Of a DNA stretch of 18,393 nucleotides, positions 6,617-14,455 are shown piece after piece. The translations under genes were made by a program, and so were the position numbers. How positions within the stretch are numbered: position 1 is the first letter of the stretch; every line of letters begins with the position of its first letter. Below the pieces are notes generated by a model. The model saw only the letters and a program-made list of their open reading frames with translations, was not told the DNA's origin and did no database searches. The DNA lies in assembly GCA_031290375.1 (NCBI GenBank), contig JAITNR010000093.1, positions 1 through 18,393 on the forward strand. The letters are read 5' to 3'. Source of the DNA: Prevotellaceae bacterium. GTDB taxonomy: Bacteria > Bacteroidota > Bacteroidia > Bacteroidales > Paludibacteraceae.

Positions 6617-9447
6617 CAAATACTTTTAAAATCACAATATGTGCAGTTGTCTAAAACCGTTGTGGCGGAAAAAGGAATATTCGGGTTAAAAATCTCAGAT
6701 ATTTTTTGTTTGATATTTTCCTCAAAATCAGATGAATAGACACTAAAATCTATAACTTCCTTTTTGTCTAAAATTATGTAATTCGGTTCATCTGCCGAGA
6801 GTATTGGGATATAGAGCAAAAGCGGAACAATCGTTTTGTCAACAAACTCCTTTTCTATTACAAACGAGTACCAAAACGCCTGAGTAATGTACTTGGCACG
6901 CTTTGTATGCTGTTCAAACAGACTTTGAAGCGAATTTGCCTCTTCTCTTCGATTTGAAGTTTTAAAATCTTCAATATAGATATGGTTATCTTTTATGGTA
7001 ACTCTGTCGATACGCCCACCAATATTGACTTTTACGCCATTCCCCAAATCAAAGGCAATCGAATAGGATTGCTCCATTTCATAAACCTGAAAAGGCGCTT
7101 TTTGCCTGTCATACTTCAATAGTTTGATTATAAATTTCCGAACTACACCGAAATAAATCAACTGCTCCCCGTTATAATTGGCTTTGGATACGTGACGGTT
7201 AAAAAATTCCTTTTCAAAGGCTTTTTCTATTATATTGGAAATCAGTATATTATTTTTCAGGCAAAAATCAATTTGTTCAGGATAAACAGTAAAAGATTTG
7301 AAATTATCTTGCTGATTATTACATATTTGCATGTAAATCAGTTCAATAGAGCAATGAATTATCCTGCCCAACAGACCGTCATCAAGTTCGTCTGAAAATT
7401 CGTCCTCCTTTTTAAACTTCGCAATATATTGAAAATAGAACCGCAATGAGCAGTCTATCAACGAATTAATAGCGGTTGGTGTTATAGTTTTGCCGTTTTG
7501 ATTTGCATCGAAACTTGAATGAATTTTTTCAAGCAGTTCAGCCGTTTTCGGAATTAAAATCGCTTTATTACTAATAACCTGAATATCTGTATTTAGCGTT
7601 TCACGCTTGACTTCAAACGGAGCTTCTACAAGCATTTGCAGCAGAAATCTGCTCATTTCTGCTTTATATGTCTGGTTCTTAGCAGTATTGTAGAGTAAAG
7701 TTACATTTTCCGTTCTCTGCAAAAGTCGATAAAAATAGTAGGCATAAATAGCATCTTGATGCTCTATTCTACTCATATTAAAGTGTTTACGAATAAATTG
7801 CGGAATAAAAGACGAGTCAAAACTGGTTTTCGGTATAACTCCCTCATTCACAGATAGAAGTATCAAATTTTTGAAGTCCAGATTTCGAGTTTCGAGCATA
7901 CCCATAAGTTGCAACCCACGTGCAGGTTCGCCGTGGAAAGGTACTGTTTCGTAGGCTAAAACTCTCTTAATTAGCAAGATAAACGTATTTAACTTAACGT
8001 CCAAATAACCTTCTTTGATCAAATCGCTCAAACGGTTAAGTATTTGATATACACGAAAAACAGCCTCATTAAAAAGGTTTTCATCCGTAAAATTGTTATC
8101 TTCATTTTTGAGTTCGGCACCTGTTATTTTGACAATATTTATCAAATAATCAATTAGTTGCGTTGGAGTTTCAATTTTCGTAAAAAGAGTTTTACAATTC
8201 AATTCTGCTATTGTTGGGTAAAAAAGTTTTTCGGCTTTTATTTTTTCGTCCAATATATATAATTCTTTGTCAATCAATAAACTATAATGATGATTCAGAA
8301 CAGATTGCACATAAATATAATAAAAACCATTTGTATTTATACCCTTTTGGTAAAGTTCCAAAAGCCTGATAACATAATCATATACAGGCGTTTGATTTAT
8401 TGGAAAACCCATTGTAACGTTAATTTTTTCCGATTCGGTTGGCAAAAACGATAACACAGGCAAAAGAATATTTTCATTACAGAAAACAATTGCTGTGTCG
8501 GGTTTTTGATAATTTATGCCGCCTAATTGGTTGAACCACTGTGGAATATATGATGCCTGTGCGGTTTCTGAGGTTGAAGAAATAATTTTTACACTACTTT
8601 TTTTGCTAAAATTATCAGCGTCGAAACTCAAAGCCGAAGGAAATTTTTGCAGATTTTGCCTCAAAAATGTACCTGCTTCAAAGTGCTCATTTTTGAGGTA
8701 ATAGTTGTCGAAATCCCAATAAAACAGAGCTTTGTGCTTTAAAAATGAAAATAATTTTTCCTCGCATTTTGTAAGCAGGTTGAACCCCACAAAAACGTAA
8801 CATTCACCGTTGTGGTCAATTGCATTTTTTTCAAAATTTTCTACCGAATCTCGATAGAGCATTCCCTGATAGGCTAACCCCTTGTTTTTCAATTTATTTT
8901 TGAAATCAGCATAAACACTTGAAAGAATTTTCCAAATTGAATAAAAATTTTCTTTAAGCTGCGTTTTATTAATTTTGATGTCAGTAAAAAAACGATTAAT
9001 AATCGTCTTTTGTTCATCCGAAAGAAAATCAAAATCACTGTTAAGTTGCTCTAAATCACTAATATTAGCATAGAGCAAAGAGGCATTAACGAGGTATTTG
9101 TCTATATCGTTGAAATCGTTAAGAATAATTTCTCCGAAATAGAAAAATTCGTCAAAACTTTCAATTTCTGAATTTGGATTGTTCAAAGCAAAATGCTTTG
9201 CAAATACCTGATACAGAATGGAATTAAGCAAGAGTGGGTCGGCAATTTTGAGAGTAGAGCCAATTTTAAATATTGTGTCAATATCCAGATATTGTGGCGA
9301 CCAAAGGTTTTTCTCGGAATTTTCTATCAGATGTTCGTTGAAAAAGAGCCTTGCTCTGAGGTTCGGAAACACAACTGTAACATTCGACAAATCACCGTTA
9401 AATCGACTGAGTAAGTCTTTGGCAACAAGGTTTAAGAATGACTGCAT
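6607..9447 (-). CDS. addB: AddB-like PD-(D/E)XK nuclease, double-strand break repair
   Basis: The 946-residue product resembles the AddB partner of AddAB helicase-nucleases, which process double-strand ends for recombination. It opens with TVVFPNLRARLFFNEHL, typical of the inactive helicase-like N-half in Bacteroidetes members; I see no P-loop, so it should not hydrolyse ATP by itself. Helicase-like segments continue in the middle (GLQLMGMLETRNLDFKNLIL). The C-terminal nuclease domain shows D814 in GGRIDRV and the E826-D827-x-K829 core. Four Cys (666, 935, 938 and 944) are placed like the iron-sulfur cluster ligands of AddB, with the last three in CTYCDFKSICGK. It follows pyrB by 30 bases, probably in one transcript. 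No addA is in the window; it may lie elsewhere. The nuclease call is secure; the name addB depends on finding AddA. Confidence 0.82.
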   Translation of the reverse strand: MQSFLNLVAKDLLSRFNGDLSNVTVVFPNLRARLFFNEHLIENSEKNLWSPQYLDIDTIFKIGSTLKIADPLLLNSILYQVFAKHFALNNPNSEIESFDEFFYFGEIILNDFNDIDKYLVNASLLYANISDLEQLNSDFDFLSDEQKTIINRFFTDIKINKTQLKENFYSIWKILSSVYADFKNKLKNKGLAYQGMLYRDSVENFEKNAIDHNGECYVFVGFNLLTKCEEKLFSFLKHKALFYWDFDNYYLKNEHFEAGTFLRQNLQKFPSALSFDADNFSKKSSVKIISSTSETAQASYIPQWFNQLGGINYQKPDTAIVFCNENILLPVLSFLPTESEKINVTMGFPINQTPVYDYVIRLLELYQKGINTNGFYYIYVQSVLNHHYSLLIDKELYILDEKIKAEKLFYPTIAELNCKTLFTKIETPTQLIDYLINIVKITGAELKNEDNNFTDENLFNEAVFRVYQILNRLSDLIKEGYLDVKLNTFILLIKRVLAYETVPFHGEPARGLQLMGMLETRNLDFKNLILLSVNEGVIPKTSFDSSFIPQFIRKHFNMSRIEHQDAIYAYYFYRLLQRTENVTLLYNTAKNQTYKAEMSRFLLQMLVEAPFEVKRETLNTDIQVISNKAILIPKTAELLEKIHSSFDANQNGKTITPTAINSLIDCSLRFYFQYIAKFKKEDEFSDELDDGLLGRIIHCSIELIYMQICNNQQDNFKSFTVYPEQIDFCLKNNILISNIIEKAFEKEFFNRHVSKANYNGEQLIYFGVVRKFIIKLLKYDRQKAPFQVYEMEQSYSIAFDLGNGVKVNIGGRIDRVTIKDNHIYIEDFKTSNRREEANSLQSLFEQHTKRAKYITQAFWYSFVIEKEFVDKTIVPLLLYIPILSADEPNYIILDKKEVIDFSVYSSDFEENIKQKISEIFNPNIPFSATTVLDNCTYCDFKSICGK

Positions 9448-9477
9448 AAGTGCTTGCGTAATAAACAGAAAATTAGA

Positions 9478-10542
9478 CTAAACCAGTTCATCGCAATAAA
9501 AACAACTCTTTTTACCTGAAGGCATCAGTTTAAAAAGTGGTTTTACCTGCTCGGTTGAAGAGATACATTTTGAATTATTGCACGTACCTCCTTCAACTAC
9601 TTCATAATCAACAGGTTGCAGATTGGATCCATCTCTCCATTGTAAAAGGCTGTAAATCAATGCCATACGGATATATTTTCCGTTTAGCACTTGTTCAAAA
9701 TAACACGCACGCGGGTCAAAATCAACCTCTTGCACAATTTCATTTACACGAGGCAACGGATGAAGCACAATCATATCACTTTTACCGTTATTCATCTTTT
9801 TGACATCCAGTATAAAACTGTCTTTCAGGCGATTATATTGTTCTTCATCATCAAATCGCTCTTTCTGAATACGTGTCATATAGAGTATGTCAAGCGAAGC
9901 GATATGTTTGTCCAACGAGTCTGTTTCCAAATAACTAAAACCTTTATTCTCAATGTCTTGCCTCAAATAATTGGGTATTTTCAACTCTTCGGGCGAAATA
10001 AATACAAACTTAATACCTTTGTACCTTCCAAGTGCCCTTGTGAACGAATGCACCGTCCGTCCATATTTTAGGTCGCCGCAAAAGCCAACAGTCAGATTAT
10101 CAAAGCCGCCTTTTCTGCGCTTGACAGTGAGCAAATCCGCAAGGGTCTGAGTTGGGTGGCAATGACTGCCGTCCCCTGCATTTATCACTGGAACAGAGGC
10201 AAATTGTGAAGCAACCCATGGAGCACCATCTTTATTGTGTCGCATCGCGATTATATCGGCTAAACAACTGATTACCCGCACTGTATCGGCAACAGTCTCG
10301 CCTTTACTCACCGAAGAGGCGTTTGCATCGGAAAAACCGAGCACATTACCGCCAAGTTCCATCATTGCAGCAGAAAAACTGAGCCTCGTCCTCGTACTTG
10401 GTTCATAGAACAGCGTAGCAAGTTTTTTGCCCTTGCAAACTGTGTTGTATTTCTCAGGACTTTTAATAATATCCATCGCAATGGAAAGTAAAGAATTAAT
10501 TTCTTGCGGCGTTAAATCAGTGATGTCTAATAAGTTACGCAT
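9478..10542 (-). CDS. pyrB: Aspartate carbamoyltransferase fused to a PyrI-type zinc knuckle
   Basis: The catalytic part makes carbamoyl-aspartate from carbamoyl phosphate and aspartate in de novo pyrimidine synthesis. Its signatures are complete: EPSTRTRLSF (residues 47-56), the SSVSKGE loop (76-82), GDGSHCHPTQTLADL (123-137) and HPLPRVNE (261-268). PyrB normally ends near residue 300-310; this protein runs to 354. The tail has C321 and C326 (CNNSKCIS), then C347 and C350 (CFYC), the CX4C...CX2C pattern of the zinc domain of the regulatory subunit PyrI. The CTP/ATP-binding domain of PyrI is absent, and no pyrI is in the window. In classic ATCase the zinc domain holds the regulatory to the catalytic chains, so here it may stabilise the trimer without nucleotide control. 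It lies between ung and the addB-like gene with short gaps, so it may be transcribed with them. Confidence 0.93.
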   Translation of the reverse strand: MRNLLDITDLTPQEINSLLSIAMDIIKSPEKYNTVCKGKKLATLFYEPSTRTRLSFSAAMMELGGNVLGFSDANASSVSKGETVADTVRVISCLADIIAMRHNKDGAPWVASQFASVPVINAGDGSHCHPTQTLADLLTVKRRKGGFDNLTVGFCGDLKYGRTVHSFTRALGRYKGIKFVFISPEELKIPNYLRQDIENKGFSYLETDSLDKHIASLDILYMTRIQKERFDDEEQYNRLKDSFILDVKKMNNGKSDMIVLHPLPRVNEIVQEVDFDPRACYFEQVLNGKYIRMALIYSLLQWRDGSNLQPVDYEVVEGGTCNNSKCISSTEQVKPLFKLMPSGKKSCFYCDELV

Positions 10543-10616
10543 ATTTTTCAGGCGTTTGAAATTTTTAGTTATACCTTAGGATATGGTCGTTTCTCAACTC
10601 TGAACCATGATCAGTT

Positions 10617-11282
10617 CTATATCCAATCAATTGCTTCCAAACCGTTTTTCAAGAGATAGTCATTGGTTTTGGAAAAATGCCTGCATCCAAAAAAGCCTCT
10701 GTGAGCCGCAAGCGGCGAAGGGTGAGGGGCGGTCAAAATCAGGTGTTTTGATTGGTCGATAAAAGCACTTTTTTGAATGGCATAATTGCCCCAGAGCAGA
10801 AAAACTACATTGTTTTTTTGGGCGGAAATTTTCCTGATCACTTCGTCCGTAAATTGTTCCCAACCGCAGTTGCTATGCGAGTTGGCGAGGTTTGCCCTTA
10901 CAGTCAAAGAGGCGTTCAGCAGAAATACGCCTTGCTCCGCCCAACGAGTTAGATTGCCTGATGTTGAGGGTGTTATCTGTAAATCATCGGAAATTTCCTT
11001 ATAGATATTTTTCAGTGATGGAGGTAATTCAATGCCATCTCTGACGGAAAAACTAAGTCCGTGAGCCTGCCCGATACCGTGGTAAGGGTCTTGCCCGATT
11101 ATCACAACTTTCACATTATCAAATGCACAGGTATCAAAAGCATTGAAAATCGACTTGGCAGGAGGGAAAATCTGCTTTGTGCGATATTCTTCCCGTACAA
11201 AACCAACAAGTTGCTGAAAATAAGGTTTTTCAAACTCGTCTGAAAGCACTTTCAACCACGACTGTTCAATTTTTACGTCCAT
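10617..11282 (-). CDS. ung: Uracil-DNA glycosylase
   Basis: Ung removes uracil from DNA as the first step of base-excision repair. The 221-residue length is normal for family 1. The water-activating motif GQDPYHG lies at 63-69 with catalytic D65, the uracil-binding LLNASLTV at 121-128, and the DNA-intercalating HPSPLAAHRGFFG at 187-199 with H187. All key residues are present. The start gives the usual amphipathic N-terminus (KIEQSWLKVL). The gene is 12 bases downstream of the OmpH-like lipoprotein gene and 74 bases upstream of pyrB, so it probably shares a transcript with the former. Confidence 0.96.
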   Translation of the reverse strand: MDVKIEQSWLKVLSDEFEKPYFQQLVGFVREEYRTKQIFPPAKSIFNAFDTCAFDNVKVVIIGQDPYHGIGQAHGLSFSVRDGIELPPSLKNIYKEISDDLQITPSTSGNLTRWAEQGVFLLNASLTVRANLANSHSNCGWEQFTDEVIRKISAQKNNVVFLLWGNYAIQKSAFIDQSKHLILTAPHPSPLAAHRGFFGCRHFSKTNDYLLKNGLEAIDWI

Positions 11283-11294
11283 GACAATTCACTG

Positions 11295-11876
11295 CTATTT
11301 ACACCGACTGTTCAAAAAAGCCAAAATCTCTGCGGTTACGTTGTTTTCGGGAGCAGTGTAAAGCACATTGTCCGTCATAGAACTTGTGGACATTATCAGT
11401 GAAAATCTTTTGTTTTTATTTAGCTCATTGATAGCCAAATTGATACTGTCTTTCAACTGACCGTCAAGTTTTTGCTGTTCCACCATAAATTCGTTTTCCA
11501 ATTTTGCGCCGTGCTCTTGAATGCTGGACTGTTTTTTTTGCAGGCGAGCCGCTTCCTGCTCCGCTCTTTCACGGCTGAGAAAGGCATGGTTGTCGATTTT
11601 TTTTTGAAAATCATCCATTTCATTCTGTAAATTACGAGCTTGCATGTTAAGTGTCAGGTGGGCATCTTCCGCCTTTTGGGTGAGTCTGTCCCTTGCAGCA
11701 ATGGCAAATTTGTACTTTTCAAGGATGGTGTCGCTATTTACTACACCTATGGGCAACACGCCACTTGCAACGCTGACAACTTTAGACTCAACCTCAGGCT
11801 TTTCCGTTTTGTGTTTATTGCTATTGCAACTCGCTAACACAGAGATAGTTATACATATAAAAAGGGTTTTTCTCAT
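11295..11876 (-). CDS. OmpH/Skp-like coiled-coil lipoprotein
   Basis: The 193-residue product has a lipoprotein signal (hydrophobic segment, then VLASC with C17 as the lipidated Cys). A short spacer follows, then PIGVVNSDTILEKYKF, the small strand and hinge that opens Skp/OmpH domains. Residues about 65-155 form a long charged heptad-like helix (LTQKAEDAHLTLNMQARNLQ, RAEQEAARLQKKQSSIQEH), and a beta-like tail (FSLIMSTSSMTDNVLYTAPE) closes the domain. Skp proteins are periplasmic chaperones for outer-membrane proteins; the lipid anchor here would tether it to a membrane. A -7 box with TAACTTTG lies 30 bases upstream, and ung follows after 12 bases. Confidence 0.82.
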   Translation of the reverse strand: MRKTLFICITISVLASCNSNKHKTEKPEVESKVVSVASGVLPIGVVNSDTILEKYKFAIAARDRLTQKAEDAHLTLNMQARNLQNEMDDFQKKIDNHAFLSRERAEQEAARLQKKQSSIQEHGAKLENEFMVEQQKLDGQLKDSINLAINELNKNKRFSLIMSTSSMTDNVLYTAPENNVTAEILAFLNSRCK

Positions 11877-11905
11877 ATCACCGATATATAATTTATAATA
11901 GTGTG

Positions 11906-11913
11906 CAAAGTTA
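11906..11913 (-). promoter_or_regulatory. Promoter -7 box for the OmpH-like gene
   Basis: Minus-strand TAACTTTG followed by C matches TAnnTTTG, with a T-rich TTTTTAG stretch roughly 18 bases upstream. The expected leader is about 20-25 bases. Confidence 0.55.
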
Positions 11914-11943
11914 GAAAAATTTTCTCACCTAAAAATATTTTTT

Positions 11944-12165
11944 TTACTCATCACAAATTGAATCCATGTCAACCGTTTCAGGCAGCAGTTTTTCAAGTGC
12001 CTTGTCTGTCTGTGTAAGTGTGTTTTTGCAGAACGAAATCAGAGCCAATGCCTCTTTTACCCTGTCGGTAAGTTCGTCAATTTCATATTCGTTTGACTCC
12101 ATTTTGCTTACGATTTGCTCAAGGCGTTCCTCTGCCTGAGAATAGGTTTCTATTTCTTTTGTCAT
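11944..12165 (-). CDS. xseB: Exodeoxyribonuclease VII small subunit
   Basis: This 73-residue acidic helical protein has the usual XseB layout: YSQAEERLEQIVSKMES (helix 1), YEIDELTDRVKEALALI (helix 2), then FCKNTLTQTDKALEKLL (helix 3). The small subunit binds XseA to form the single-strand exonuclease VII. The length is normal. XseA is not in the window, although the two genes are often adjacent. The gene heads the minus-strand series and has its own promoter-like box and an unusual inverted repeat in its leader. Confidence 0.88.
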   Translation of the reverse strand: MTKEIETYSQAEERLEQIVSKMESNEYEIDELTDRVKEALALISFCKNTLTQTDKALEKLLPETVDMDSICDE

Positions 12166-12202
12166 AATATTTTATCTTAAAATGTTGCTTAATGGCACGA
12201 TT

Positions 12203-12241
12203 TTTGCATAACAGTGAACAAATTTGCTTTTGTTATGCAAA
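12203..12241. repeat. Perfect 11-bp inverted repeat at the xseB promoter
   Basis: TTTGCATAACA (12203-12213) and TGTTATGCAAA (12231-12241) are exact complements separated by 17 bases. The right arm overlaps the xseB -7 box (12238-12245), so the repeat covers the expected transcript start. A shorter palindrome, CAAATTTG, sits at the centre (12219-12226). It could be an operator for a dimeric regulator or a leader hairpin. Confidence 0.6.
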
Positions 12242-12245
12242 GTTA
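12238..12245 (-). promoter_or_regulatory. Promoter -7 box for xseB
   Basis: Minus-strand TAACTTTG followed by CATAAC matches the group consensus. It lies about 72 bases upstream of the xseB ATG, so the leader is long and contains the inverted repeat. Confidence 0.5.
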
Positions 12246-12417
12246 TGCTTTTTTTCGGAAACTATGAAAAAAAAATTAAAAAAATGATGAAATTTTCCTG
12301 ATTTCATGAGGGAGATTTTGTAAAATAACATAAATATCCGTTTTTAATGCTTGATTATCAGCGTATTAAGCGAAAAAAATATTTTTCAAAAAAAGTGTTT
12401 AATAATAAAAAAAGTTG

Positions 12418-12425
12418 TACCTTTG
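12418..12425 (+). promoter_or_regulatory. Promoter -7 box for the lipoprotein pair
   Basis: TACCTTTG followed by C is a full consensus -7 box, with GTGTTT about 18-22 bases upstream as a possible -33 element. The leader to the ATG at 12473 is about 40 bases and A-rich, as is usual for Bacteroidetes genes without Shine-Dalgarno sites. Confidence 0.75.
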
Positions 12426-12472
12426 CGTGTTTAAATAATTCAAAATTACTAATTAAAAAATATTAAAAAAGT

Positions 12473-12838
12473 ATGAAAAAATTTGGTTTAATTGTATTGT
12501 CCGTTGCGATGTTTGCATCGTGTGGAAACAAGGCGAAAGATGCTGAACAAGCTCGTTTGGACTCTATTCGTGTTGCTGATTCTATTGCTGCCGTTGAAGT
12601 TGAAGCCGCTGCTTACGCTCAATTTGTAGCTGATTCTATTGCCGCTGCTGAAGCTGAGGCTCTTGCCGTTGCTGAGGCTGCTAAGACAGGTAAAAAGGCT
12701 CCTGCTAAGGTTGATCCTAAAAAAGAAGAAACAAAACCAGTAGTGGAAGAAGTTAAAGCTCCGAAAACTATTGAACAAAAAGTTGAAGACGCAAGCAAAA
12801 AGGCTGCGAAAGATGCAAAAAGCGAGTTATTTAAATAA
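12473..12838 (+). CDS. Small Ala/Lys/Glu-rich lipoprotein with helical repeats
   Basis: The 121-residue product has a clear lipoprotein signal (MKKFGLIVLSVAMFASC, C17 lipidated). Residues 30-70 carry two near copies of an 18-residue unit around VADSIAA (34-40 and 52-58), each followed by an Ala/Glu run; 18 residues is close to five helical turns. The rest is Lys/Pro/Glu-rich (KKAPAKVDPKKEETKP) and ends in a Lys/Ala helix. This suggests a lipid-anchored helical stalk or peptidoglycan spacer, but no known domain is recognised. It has its own consensus promoter and is followed after 22 bases by a second lipoprotein gene. Confidence 0.82.
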   Translation: MKKFGLIVLSVAMFASCGNKAKDAEQARLDSIRVADSIAAVEVEAAAYAQFVADSIAAAEAEALAVAEAAKTGKKAPAKVDPKKEETKPVVEEVKAPKTIEQKVEDASKKAAKDAKSELFK

Positions 12839-12860
12839 TCTAATTAATAAATTAATAAAA

Positions 12861-13211
12861 ATGAAGAAGTTATTTTTTGCAATGTTGGTGGCTGTTGCTG
12901 CCGTTGGGTTCACTTCTTGTGGAGGTGACATGACAGACCAAGAACTGAAGGAAGCCATCACTGGTAAAACCTTCGAAGGTAGTTATAGCGATGCCACAAT
13001 TAGAATGGCTACGTTAACAGGTTATACTTTTATCTTAACGGTGGCGGCTGAACCCGTAGCTGCTGGAACTTATGATGTTATTGGTGGTAAAATGATTTGC
13101 ACAGATGTTGACGGAACCACCATGACAGCTACAATTCAGAAAAAAGGTAAAGAATTGGAACTTTTGAACCCAGAGACGGGAGCAGTACTAGCAACTCTTG
13201 TTGTTAAGTAA
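12861..13211 (+). CDS. Small lipoprotein of unknown function, probably beta-rich
   Basis: The reading frame is open further upstream (from 12771), but that part overlaps the previous gene; ATG 12861 gives a proper lipoprotein signal (MKKLFFAML, then VGFTSC with C20). The 116-residue precursor has a mature part of alternating strands (FEGSYSDATIRMATL, YTFILTVAAEPVAAGTYDV, TMTATIQKKGKELELL). The pattern, with GTYDV followed by GTTMTATI, resembles small lipocalin-like or META-like beta folds, but I cannot assign it. It is probably co-transcribed with the lipoprotein before it, and a strong terminator follows. Confidence 0.8.
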   Translation: MKKLFFAMLVAVAAVGFTSCGGDMTDQELKEAITGKTFEGSYSDATIRMATLTGYTFILTVAAEPVAAGTYDVIGGKMICTDVDGTTMTATIQKKGKELELLNPETGAVLATLVVK

Positions 13212-13233
13212 GTTTTCCGATTGTAATAAAACC

Positions 13234-13269
13234 AAAAAAGCACCCCCGAAATTTCGGAGGTGCTTTTTT
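13234..13269. terminator. Rho-independent terminator, possibly bidirectional
   Basis: The stem GCACCCCCGAAA pairs with TTTCGGAGGTGC (13240-13263) with one internal C/A mismatch. It is flanked by an A-run (13234-13239) and a T-run (13264-13269), so it could stop transcription in both directions. It ends the lipoprotein pair. Confidence 0.92.
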
Positions 13270-13298
13270 GTGCCTAAACTGATTTTTTTGTACCTTTG
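13267..13298 (+). promoter_or_regulatory. Promoter for ychF
   Basis: TTTG (13267-13270), 20 bases, then TACCTTTG (13291-13298) give a textbook Bacteroidetes sigma-ABfr promoter. The -33 element is formed by the T-run of the preceding terminator. The leader to ychF is about 30 bases. Confidence 0.8.
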
Positions 13299-13335
13299 CA
13301 AAAAAATACTAATATTCAATCTTATTTTTGATTAA

Positions 13336-14433
13336 ATGAAATGCGGAATAGTAGGGTTGCCTAATGTAGGCAAATCCACGTTGTTTAATTGTCTGTCGAA
13401 AGCAAAAGCTCAATCGGCAAATTTTCCATTTTGCACGATAGAACCTAATATCGGAATAATTACCGTGCCTGACGGGCGGTTGAACAGTTTAGCCGAACTG
13501 TGTAAGCCTGAGCGGGTTATCCCCACAACAGTTGAAATAGTTGATATTGCGGGCTTGGTAAAAGGTGCAAGCAAAGGCGAAGGTTTGGGCAACAAGTTCC
13601 TTGCAAATATCAGAGAAACTGACGCAATAATCCACGTGCTTCGCTGCTTTGACGATGAAAATGTGGTTCACGTAGACGGGCAAATTAATCCTGTAAGAGA
13701 CAAGGAAATAATTGATACAGAACTGCAACTCAGGGACTTGGAAACAGTAGAAAGCCGCATTCAGAAAGTCCAGAAACAGGCACAGACTGGTGGCGACAAG
13801 CAGGCAAAGGTAGCCTACGAAGTGCTTTTGAGATACAAAGTTGCCCTTGAACAGGGCAAAGCGGCACGTACAGTTATCTTGAACACAAAAGACGAGCAAA
13901 CCGTTGCTGCCGAGATGTTTTTGCTTACAAACAAACCTGTTATGTACGTCTGCAACGTAGATGAAAATTCGGCTATAAAGGGCAATCAATATACTCAACA
14001 GATTATTGCTGCGGTAGAAAATGAAAACGCACAAGTCTTGATTTTGGCTGCGAAAACAGAGGCGGAAATTACTGAGCTTGACAGTTATGAAGAACGTCAA
14101 ATGTTTCTCCAAGAAATTGGTCTGCAAGAGTCTGGTGTGGCGAGGTTAATCAAGTCAGCATACAGTTTGCTCAATCTCAAAACATTTCTGACAGCAGGTG
14201 CTGACGAAGTTCGGGCATGGACTTTTGTTGCGGGCAGCAAAGCTCCTCAGTGTGCGGGCGTTATCCATTCCGATTTTGAAAAGGGGTTTATTCGTGCCGA
14301 AGTTATCAAATATGTAGACTTTGTTGCATTAGGGTCCGAAAGTGCCTGTCGTGATGCAGGCAAACTTTATGTGGAAGGCAAGGAATATCTCGTGCAGGAC
14401 GGAGATATTATGCATTTCAGGTTTAATGTCTAA
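13336..14433 (+). CDS. ychF: YchF/Ola1-family nucleotide-binding ATPase
   Basis: YchF is a conserved TRAFAC-class P-loop protein that binds ribosomes and prefers ATP. Visible motifs are G1 GLPNVGKST (7-15), G3 DIAGL (70-74) and the altered G4 NVDE (207-210) in place of NKxD, which accounts for the changed base specificity in this family. A coiled coil lies around 125-175, and the C-terminal TGS-like domain follows from about 280 (FLTAGADEVRAWTF, GFIRAEVIKYVDFVALGS). At 365 residues the length is standard. It has its own promoter after the terminator and is followed by ybeY after 22 bases. Confidence 0.97.
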   Translation: MKCGIVGLPNVGKSTLFNCLSKAKAQSANFPFCTIEPNIGIITVPDGRLNSLAELCKPERVIPTTVEIVDIAGLVKGASKGEGLGNKFLANIRETDAIIHVLRCFDDENVVHVDGQINPVRDKEIIDTELQLRDLETVESRIQKVQKQAQTGGDKQAKVAYEVLLRYKVALEQGKAARTVILNTKDEQTVAAEMFLLTNKPVMYVCNVDENSAIKGNQYTQQIIAAVENENAQVLILAAKTEAEITELDSYEERQMFLQEIGLQESGVARLIKSAYSLLNLKTFLTAGADEVRAWTFVAGSKAPQCAGVIHSDFEKGFIRAEVIKYVDFVALGSESACRDAGKLYVEGKEYLVQDGDIMHFRFNV

Positions 14434-14455
14434 GTATTGGTAAAATTTTAGAAAA

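Larger units (their letters stand above)
12166..12472. other. Divergent promoter region between xseB and the lipoprotein pair
   Basis: This 307-base AT-rich stretch contains no gene. It holds the minus-strand xseB promoter box (12238-12245), the inverted repeat at 12203-12241 and the plus-strand promoter at 12418-12425. I see nothing else in 12300-12400. Confidence 0.65.

Noticed and set aside
10579..10624. Weak inverted repeat (GGATAT...ATATCC) between ung and pyrB, considered as a pyrimidine attenuator
   Set aside because: It has only six pairs around a 34-base gap, with no T-run and no recognisable PyrR-binding pattern.
12771..12860. Upstream extension of the second small lipoprotein to ATG 12771
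   Set aside because: It would add a basic segment overlapping the previous gene and bury the lipoprotein signal; ATG 12861 gives a normal signal peptide.
13489..14127. A 212-codon minus-strand frame opposite ychF
   Set aside because: It is an antisense shadow of a strongly conserved gene and shows no plausible protein features.
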